The notes below the pieces were generated by a model. That model did no database searches, was not told where the DNA came from, and worked only from the letters and a program-made list of their open reading frames with translations. The position numbers were made by a program, and so were the translations under genes. 17,263 nt of DNA, from assembly GCA_022866185.1 (NCBI GenBank), contig JALHUG010000095.1, forward strand, positions 1 to 17,263. The letters run 5' to 3'. The stretch comes from Dehalococcoidia bacterium. GTDB taxonomy: Bacteria > Chloroflexota > Dehalococcoidia > SM23-28-2. Shown piece by piece: positions 12,855-17,263 of this stretch; position 1 is the first letter of the stretch; every line of letters starts with the position of its first letter.

Positions 12855-14396
12855 TCAATGCCTGAAGTGGCGAATGCCGGTAAAGACCATCGCCAGGCCG
12901 CGGGCGTCCGCCGCCTCGATGACCTCCTGGTCGCGGATGGAGCCGCCGGGCTGGATGACGGCGGTGATGCCACCGTCGGCGGCCAGCTCCACGCCGTCGG
13001 GGAAGGGGAAGAAGGCATCGGAGGCCAGAACGGCGCCGCGGGCCCGTTCCTCAGCCCGCCGCAGGGCCAGATGGACGCTGGTCACCCGGTTGGGCTGGCC
13101 GGCGCCCATGCCCAGAAGGGTGCGGTCTTTGACGATGACGATGGCGTTGGACTTGACGTGCTTGGCCACCTTCCAGGCGAAGCGCAGGTTGGCCAGCTCC
13201 TCCTCGCTGGGAGGCCGCTTGGTCACCACCCGCAGCTCGATGGCGTCGTCCAGGTAGGTGTCGGGCTGCTGGACGAGGAAGCCGCCGGAGACGCGGCGGT
13301 ATTCCGGGGCGGTGGCGCAGCCGACGTCCGCCTTCTCATCGAGCTGGAGGAGGCGCAGGTTCTTCTTCTTTTGCAGGATGGTCAGAGCTTCTTCTGAGAA
13401 GGCGGGGGCGATGACGATCTCGTAGAAGGTCTTGCCGATCTCTTCCGCCGCCTCGCCCGTGAGCTCGCGGTTCACGGCGACGATCCCGCCGTAGGCGGAG
13501 ACGGGGTCGCCGGAGAGGGCGCGGCGATAGGCCTCGGTCAGGTCTTGGTGGCTGGCCAGGCCGCAGGGGTTGGTGTGCTTCACCACCACCGCCGTCGGCT
13601 CGGCGAAGTCGAGGGTGGCCCGCCAGGCGGCGTCGGCGTCCAGGAAGTTGTTGTGGGAGAGCTCCTTGCCGTGGAGCTGCTCGGCGGCCACGATGCCCCA
13701 GGTCTGGCCTCCCCAGAGCACGCTGTTCTCGCGGTAGACGGCCGCCCGCTGATGGGGGTTCTCGCCGTAGCGCAGGTCGAACAGCTTGGTCAGGGAGAGG
13801 GTGAGCTGCTCGGGAAGCGCCTCCTCCTCCGCCCGCAGGTACTGGGCGATGGCGGTGTCGTAGGAGGCCACGTGCTGGAAGGCCTTCAGCGCCAGGCGGC
13901 GGCGCTCCTCCAGGGGCACGCTTCCGGCCCGCAGCAAGCCCAAGACCCGCTCGTAGTCCGCGGGGTCGACGACCACCAGCACGTGGGGAAAGTTCTTGGC
14001 GGCGGCGCGGATCATGGTCGGCCCGCCGATGTCGATGTTCTCCAGGGCATCGTCCAGGCTCACGCCGGGCCTGGTCACGGTCTGCACGAAGGGGTAGAGG
14101 TTGACTGCCACCAGGTCGATGGCCGCGATGCCGCTCTTGGCCAGCTCCTCCAGGTGCGACGGCTGGTCGCGGCGGGCCAGGATGCCGCCGTGCACCGCCG
14201 GGTGGAGGGTCTTCACCCGCCCGTCCAGGATCTCGGGGAAGCCGGTAAGCTTCGACACGCTGGCGACGGCGACGCCCGCCTGGGCCAGGGCCTGGTGGGT
14301 GCCACCGGTGCTGTACACCTCGAACCCCAGCTCGGCCAGGCCGCGGGCGAAGTCCACAACGCCCGTCTTGTCAGAGACGCTAATGATGGCCTTCAC
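12855..14396 (-). CDS. purH: Bifunctional AICAR formyltransferase / IMP cyclohydrolase
   Basis: Catalyses the last two steps of IMP synthesis: formylation of AICAR using 10-formyl-THF, then ring closure. The product has 513 residues, normal length. The N-terminal MGS-like cyclohydrolase domain (about 1-195) has ISVSDKTG, STGGT, LDGRVKTLHPAVHGGILARR and NLYPF. The formyltransferase domain has RYGENPHQ, the catalytic KHTNPCG, SAYGGIVA, DAFFPFPDGVE and PGGSIRDQEVI. The open frame extends well upstream, but the start is GTG 14396: MGS domains begin VKAIISVSDKTG, and AGGAG lies 8 bases away. The GTG overlaps the stop of the preceding small gene as GTGA, indicating translational coupling. Confidence 0.96.
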   Translation of the reverse strand: MKAIISVSDKTGVVDFARGLAELGFEVYSTGGTHQALAQAGVAVASVSKLTGFPEILDGRVKTLHPAVHGGILARRDQPSHLEELAKSGIAAIDLVAVNLYPFVQTVTRPGVSLDDALENIDIGGPTMIRAAAKNFPHVLVVVDPADYERVLGLLRAGSVPLEERRRLALKAFQHVASYDTAIAQYLRAEEEALPEQLTLSLTKLFDLRYGENPHQRAAVYRENSVLWGGQTWGIVAAEQLHGKELSHNNFLDADAAWRATLDFAEPTAVVVKHTNPCGLASHQDLTEAYRRALSGDPVSAYGGIVAVNRELTGEAAEEIGKTFYEIVIAPAFSEEALTILQKKKNLRLLQLDEKADVGCATAPEYRRVSGGFLVQQPDTYLDDAIELRVVTKRPPSEEELANLRFAWKVAKHVKSNAIVIVKDRTLLGMGAGQPNRVTSVHLALRRAEERARGAVLASDAFFPFPDGVELAADGGITAVIQPGGSIRDQEVIEAADARGLAMVFTGIRHFRH

Positions 14397-14836
14397 CTCT
14401 CGTACTCCTCTTGTCCCTCTTCTTCTTCGTCGGTCTCCTCGAACTGCTCGGCTATCTTGGGGGTCACCTCGCCGCTGCCGCCGCAGAGAGGGCAGGGCAC
14501 GAGCCCGCCCTCCAGGCTCTCGATGCCCTGGAACTCCATGAGCTTGTCGTCCTCGGTCCAGACGTAGGTGCGGTCGGGGTCGAAGTCGTCGATGCGGTAG
14601 GGGCGCTGCGTGCGGCCGTCCTCGTCGATGTAGGCCAGGCCGGACAAGCCCGGCAGGTGCTCCTCGAAGAACGCACGTAGGGCCTCCCGCACGTTCCTGG
14701 CCTCGATGTCTTCCTCCCACTGCGTCTCGCGGTGCCTGAGGAGGCCGCGTGGCTCCTCCAACGGGCGGGTGTACTCGGAATCGATCCGCATGCCCTGTGG
14801 CGTGCGGGCGATGTAGTAGATGCGGAAATTAGGCAT
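14393..14836 (-). CDS. Unrecognised 147-aa protein with a CxxC motif and acidic tail
   Basis: Small soluble protein of no family I can name. The N-terminus MPNFRIYYIARTPQG is basic and strand-forming, the middle is rich in acidic and aromatic residues, and CPLCGGSGEV (C115, C118) resembles half of a DnaJ-type zinc knuckle. The last 20 residues are almost all Glu and Asp. With a single CxxC, a metal site would need dimerisation or a partner. It overlaps purH by 4 bases (GTGA) and is probably read with it, so a role linked to purine synthesis is possible but unproven. Start ATG 14836; GGAGCG lies about 8 bases upstream. Confidence 0.75.
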   Translation of the reverse strand: MPNFRIYYIARTPQGMRIDSEYTRPLEEPRGLLRHRETQWEEDIEARNVREALRAFFEEHLPGLSGLAYIDEDGRTQRPYRIDDFDPDRTYVWTEDDKLMEFQGIESLEGGLVPCPLCGGSGEVTPKIAEQFEETDEEEEGQEEYER

Positions 14837-14848
14837 GCGAGAGCGCTC

Positions 14849-14911
14849 CTAGTCGATGGTCACCCGGGCCTCGCCGCCGGCCGTATCGGGCACCAAGACG
14901 AGGCCGATCAT
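14849..14911 (-). other. 20-codon mini-ORF, probable gene remnant
   Basis: ATG 14911 overlaps the stop of the 82-aa gene (ATGA) and runs 20 codons (MIGLVLVP...ARVTID) to TAG at 14849, 12 bases before the next gene. The frame is open only to 14950 upstream. The sequence looks like the C-terminal end of a real protein cut off from its N-terminus, perhaps the gene whose start survives at 16200; that link is inference. It could also be a short translated peptide. Confidence 0.4.
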
Positions 14912-15156
14912 GGGGAAGGCGCAACGTCCCGGGCGGAGACAAGACCGTTACTTCGAAGGGCATAGAGGGATTCGGAAATGTAGCGGTCGCCTATGTCGGG
15001 GCCTAAAGCGAATTCCCTTCTTACATTGGCAATCACCTTGGATAGCTGCTTTGCGAGCGCTTCTTTTGGTCTTCTCCCTTCAACGCTATCTACAAGGTAG
15101 TATGCAGGAACGTCTTGCCAGCCGTTGTACAAGAGGACTTCATACATGCGCGGCAT
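14908..15156 (-). CDS. Unrecognised 82-aa protein
   Basis: Starts at ATG 15156 with a perfect GGAGG 6 bases upstream, 10 bases after the 314-aa gene ends, so the two are surely one transcript. The product (MPRMYEVLLYNGWQDVPAYY onward) is a small soluble protein with an N-terminal strand region, a helix around RPKEALAKQLSKVIANVRRE and a tail LYALRSNGLVSARD. I know no family. Codon use and base composition, like those of the 314-aa gene, look less GC-rich than in purH or purM, which fits acquisition as a pair. The last few residues (VAPSP) may be read from flanking sequence. Confidence 0.7.
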   Translation of the reverse strand: MPRMYEVLLYNGWQDVPAYYLVDSVEGRRPKEALAKQLSKVIANVRREFALGPDIGDRYISESLYALRSNGLVSARDVAPSP

Positions 15157-15166
15157 GCGGCACCTC

Positions 15167-16111
15167 CTACATGACCTCGGTAATCTCTTCTGCCCAGTGT
15201 TGCCGCTCGAAGGGCCGAAATAGCTCAAAGAACTCGCGACCGCTCAAATACATTTGGTACACTTTGGGAACGCCCCAAATCTGCAGCCAGTTCTTTAGTT
15301 CGGGCTCGTGGCGGCAGATACTCTTCAGCCTAGCAACTGATTCTGGCCCGGAGACGACGACCAGTTTTCGTGCACCGAACCGCCGCGCCTGGATGAGCCG
15401 ATCCTTAGCCTCAGCCTCACTACCACCAATCTGCACCTCCGCGGCCATTTCCAGAAGGTCATTTCTCAACCACACGGCGTCCAACTGGTACGGCGAGTCC
15501 GGCGCAACCTTATAGCCCCTCTCGGCCCTGTAGCCCATCCAGCGACCTATCTGGGCGAGCATGTCGCAGACTCGGTCATGCAAGGAGCTACCTTGAAGTT
15601 CTGGATGCGCCATGATCTGATCCTTAACCTGTTCCAGCGGTTGCGACGGAGCAACTGGCGCTCGCATTTGTCTGATTAGCGATTCGGGGATGCTCCTGGA
15701 GATGAAGTCATAGCGGTTCAGGTATTCAGCGAGGTCATACTCGGGGCGATCCGCCGAGATTTTCAAGACAAGCCTGTCTTCGCGGGGGAAGATATTGACC
15801 ATCCAGTGGCCCTTGCGGTTTGGCTCGACACCCTCATACCACTCCAGGAGGCGGTCGTCCGGCAAGAACACGACCGTGTTTTCATCACCGCACACGAAGC
15901 AGACAATGAAACGTCTTTTCCCTTGCCACTCCCGTATCTTGTATGTGTCGACGTCAAGCCAGTACCGGCCAAGCTTGTTCAGGCCAGCATAGCGAACATA
16001 AAGCCAAACTTCGTTAAATGTCGTATACACACTCGAAAGGCCGGGGACGCGCTCGACCTTCTTGAGCGAGGCGATCCTTTCAATGAACCGTTCGCGAACT
16101 GAGTTGCTCAT
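15167..16111 (-). CDS. Unrecognised 314-aa protein with a PD-(D/E)xK-nuclease-like C-terminal region
   Basis: I do not recognise a named family. The N-terminal half (about 1-135) is strand-rich and aromatic (FNEVWLYVRYA, GRYWLDVDTYKIREWQGKRR, two Cys in VCFVCGDEN, VVFLPDDRLLEWYEG), possibly a binding domain. The C-terminal half (about 175-300) has a helix SLHDRVCDMLAQIG, then QLDAVW (Asp211) and AAEVQIGG (Glu225, Gln227), then a helix and the strand KLVVVSG. The order Asp, then ExQ on a strand, fits a PD-(D/E)xK fold with Lys replaced by Gln, seen in some restriction-like and Holliday-type nucleases. It sits between purM and purH. The ATG overlaps the stop of the 29-codon mini-ORF (TAATG). 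A nuclease role is inference. Confidence 0.7.
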   Translation of the reverse strand: MSNSVRERFIERIASLKKVERVPGLSSVYTTFNEVWLYVRYAGLNKLGRYWLDVDTYKIREWQGKRRFIVCFVCGDENTVVFLPDDRLLEWYEGVEPNRKGHWMVNIFPREDRLVLKISADRPEYDLAEYLNRYDFISRSIPESLIRQMRAPVAPSQPLEQVKDQIMAHPELQGSSLHDRVCDMLAQIGRWMGYRAERGYKVAPDSPYQLDAVWLRNDLLEMAAEVQIGGSEAEAKDRLIQARRFGARKLVVVSGPESVARLKSICRHEPELKNWLQIWGVPKVYQMYLSGREFFELFRPFERQHWAEEITEVM

Positions 16112-16200
16112 TAGCAGTCGCTCAACGGGCCTTCCACGTCGACGGCCCCGTCTGGCCTTTCGGGATGAGCAAGCCTGATCTTGATTCTCACGTGTCCCAT
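16111..16200 (-). pseudogene. 29-codon N-terminal remnant, possibly of an aspartic-protease-like gene
   Basis: ATG 16200 lies 1 base after the purM stop (TAG-T-ATG), and the frame ends in TAA overlapping the next gene's ATG. The residues MGHVRIKIRLAHPERP and then AVDVEG look like the start of small retroviral-type (clan AA) aspartic protease genes, where the AVEVE strand leads to an LVDTGA active site. Here the sequence departs just before that point (GPLSDC-stop). I infer that the 314/82-aa pair landed inside this gene. An upstream coupling peptide is the alternative. Confidence 0.5.
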
Positions 16201-16201
16201 A

Positions 16202-17263
16202 CTACGCCCAGACGACCCTCTTGTCCCCCTCCCCCGGTCCCTCCACCACCTCCCCCACCACCAGCGCCTCCGCCACCTGCGCGCGCTCGGCCTCTACGTC
16301 CGCGGGGGCGCAGGCCAAAATTATCCCCAGGCCCATGTTGAAGGTGCGGTACATCTCGTCTTCGGCCACCTTGCCCTGCTCCTGGATGAGGCGAAATATC
16401 GGCTGCACCGGCCAGCTCCCTCGCCGCAGGCGGGCGGCCAGGCCCTGTCCTGAGCCCGCCGAAGGGCCGTCGGGCAGGATGCGCGGCAGGTTGCCCGGTA
16501 TGCCGCCGCCGGTGATGTGAGCGATGCCATGTAGGGGCGGATCGCGATCCGCCCCGGCGCGTCCCTCGCGAATCGCCCTCACCACGTTGTGGTAGCAGCG
16601 GTGGGGCGCCAGCAGCGCCTCGCCCAGCGTGCCATCCAGGCCGGGGTAGGTGCGGTTCAGGCGGGCCCGCTCCTCCTCGGGGTCGCCGCCCAGGCCCACG
16701 CCGAAGACCTTGCGCACGAGCGAGTAGCCGTTGGTGTGCAGGCCGCTCGATGGCAGGCCGAGCAGCACATCGCCCGCGCGGATGGTGCTGCCGTCGATGA
16801 TCTGGCCCCGTTCGACCACGCCCACGATGAATCCCACCAGGTCGAAATCGCCCCGGCCGTAGATGTCGGGCATGTCGGCTGTCTCACCGCCCAGGAGGGC
16901 ACAGCCCACCGCCTGGCAGGCCGAGGCCACCCCCTGAACGATAGCCGTCTTTGCCTCCTCGGACAAGTCGCTGCTGCCTAGATAGTCCAGGAAAAACAAA
17001 GGCTCGGCGCCCGTGGTGAGGATGTCGTTAACGCAGTGGTTGACCAGGTCGATGCCCACCGTGTCGTAGCGGCCGAGGAGCGCAGCGATCTTGAGCTTGG
17101 TGCCGACGCCGTCGGCGCTGGCCACCAGCACGGGGTCTCGATAGCCGCTCAGGCGGAACAGGCCGCTGAACGGCCCGACGCCCGCCAGCACCTCGGGCCG
17201 ATGGGTGGCCCTGGCCAGCTCCTTGATGCGGTCAACCAGGCGAGCGGCCGCATCCACATCGAC
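16202..17263 (-). CDS. purM: Phosphoribosylformylglycinamidine cyclo-ligase (AIR synthetase), 5' end outside the window
   Basis: Closes the imidazole ring: FGAM plus ATP gives AIR, the fifth step of purine synthesis. The reading frame is open to the window edge and the visible N-terminus (VDVDAAARLVDRIK) is a few residues inside the normal start. Motifs in order: GVGTKLKIA, GGETADMPDIYGRGDFDLVGF, PSSGLHTNGYSLVRKV, HRCYHNVV, GIAHITGGGIPGNLPRILP, GSWPVQPIF and the late EMYRTFNMGLG. Two short palindromic repeats lie inside the gene in frame: they add roughly AGADRDPP before the HITGGG loop and PSAGSGQG inside PDG-LAARLRRGSWP. Both are at surface-loop positions, so the enzyme probably still works. 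The 3' end touches the 29-codon remnant. Confidence 0.95.
   Translation of the reverse strand, partial: VDVDAAARLVDRIKELARATHRPEVLAGVGPFSGLFRLSGYRDPVLVASADGVGTKLKIAALLGRYDTVGIDLVNHCVNDILTTGAEPLFFLDYLGSSDLSEEAKTAIVQGVASACQAVGCALLGGETADMPDIYGRGDFDLVGFIVGVVERGQIIDGSTIRAGDVLLGLPSSGLHTNGYSLVRKVFGVGLGGDPEEERARLNRTYPGLDGTLGEALLAPHRCYHNVVRAIREGRAGADRDPPLHGIAHITGGGIPGNLPRILPDGPSAGSGQGLAARLRRGSWPVQPIFRLIQEQGKVAEDEMYRTFNMGLGIILACAPADVEAERAQVAEALVVGEVVEGPGEGDKRVVWA
16441..16468. repeat. Short dispersed repeat inside purM (CTTCGGCGGGCTCAGGACAG type)
   Basis: On the minus strand GGCC-CTTCGGCGGGCTCAGGACAG-GGCC interrupts an otherwise normal PurM codon series. Removing 24 bases (the 20-base core plus one GGCC) restores PDGLAARLRRGSWPV. 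The GGCC on both sides looks like a target duplication. The core resembles the CTTCGACAGGCTCAGG-type repeat scattered through many Chloroflexota and other draft genomes (from memory). It adds PSAGSGQG to the protein. Confidence 0.8.
16534..16555. repeat. Perfect 22-bp palindrome inside purM (GTAGGGGCGG-type repeat)
   Basis: Arms GGGGCGGATCG and CGATCCGCCCC meet with no loop; the left side is preceded by GTA as in the common GTAGGGGCGG...CCGCCCC dispersed repeat of environmental genomes. Read on the minus strand it codes GADRDPP between AIREGR and HGIAHITGGG, where PurM relatives have a short loop. It is in frame and has no stop codon. Confidence 0.75.

Noticed and set aside
11979..13397. Long plus-strand open frame (472 codons) opposite the glycosyltransferase and purH
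   Set aside because: It mirrors well-identified genes on the other strand. The protein is low-complexity (Gly, Val, His, Gln rich) as expected of a GC-rich antisense shadow.
16202..16330. Alternative idea that the purM C-terminus is damaged by the adjacent insertion
   Set aside because: The frame ends normally after the FNMGLG region with a typical length, so the gene end appears intact.
1..17263. tRNA genes, CRISPR array, complete insertion sequence or prophage
   Set aside because: No cloverleaf, no regularly spaced direct repeats and no transposase or integrase reading frame were seen in the gaps.

Overview
The window looks like a chromosomal segment of an uncultivated, GC-rich bacterium. 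Chloroflexota (possibly Dehalococcoidia-like) is my best guess, based on the style of the proteins, the Gly/Thr/Pro-rich lipoprotein linker and the dispersed palindromic repeats; this is inference, not proof. Every gene I can support lies on the minus strand, so the text reads the window from right to left.

Right end (17263 to 12123), purine block: purM (5' end outside the window), a 29-codon mini-ORF, two unrecognised genes (314 aa with a nuclease-like C-terminus, and 82 aa), a 20-codon mini-ORF, a small CxxC protein, purH and a family-2 glycosyltransferase. The 314/82-aa pair appears to have been inserted between purM and purH; the mini-ORFs at its edges look like remnants of a disrupted gene. 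purM itself carries two short in-frame repeat insertions.

Middle (11839 to 6105): a secreted lipoprotein, an ACT-domain malic enzyme with its own promoter, a 3'-terminal fragment of a second glycosyltransferase copy, a roughly 270-base leader or gene-poor stretch, an unrecognised 261-aa protein overlapping a PIN-domain protein (toxin/antitoxin-like layout), and dihydrolipoyl dehydrogenase.

Left part (6022 to 1): a two-domain universal stress protein; a complete regulatory unit made of a strong promoter, a cyclic di-AMP (ydaO/yuaA-type) riboswitch and an intrinsic terminator; then a VTT/DedA-like membrane protein gene interrupted by an in-frame TAA; then yacL-ispD-ispF-cysE-cysS. This last order matches the Bacillus disA-yacL-ispD-ispF-gltX-cysE-cysS cluster without disA and gltX, and here a c-di-AMP sensor sits just upstream of yacL where the c-di-AMP synthase gene would be in Bacillus.

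Two copies of a 139-bp element with two hairpins each lie at 1976-2114 and 4969-5107. Both abut the 3' end of a gene and supply its TAA stop codon, and the two hairpin types have exchanged places between copies. No tRNA, rRNA, CRISPR array or complete insertion sequence was seen.
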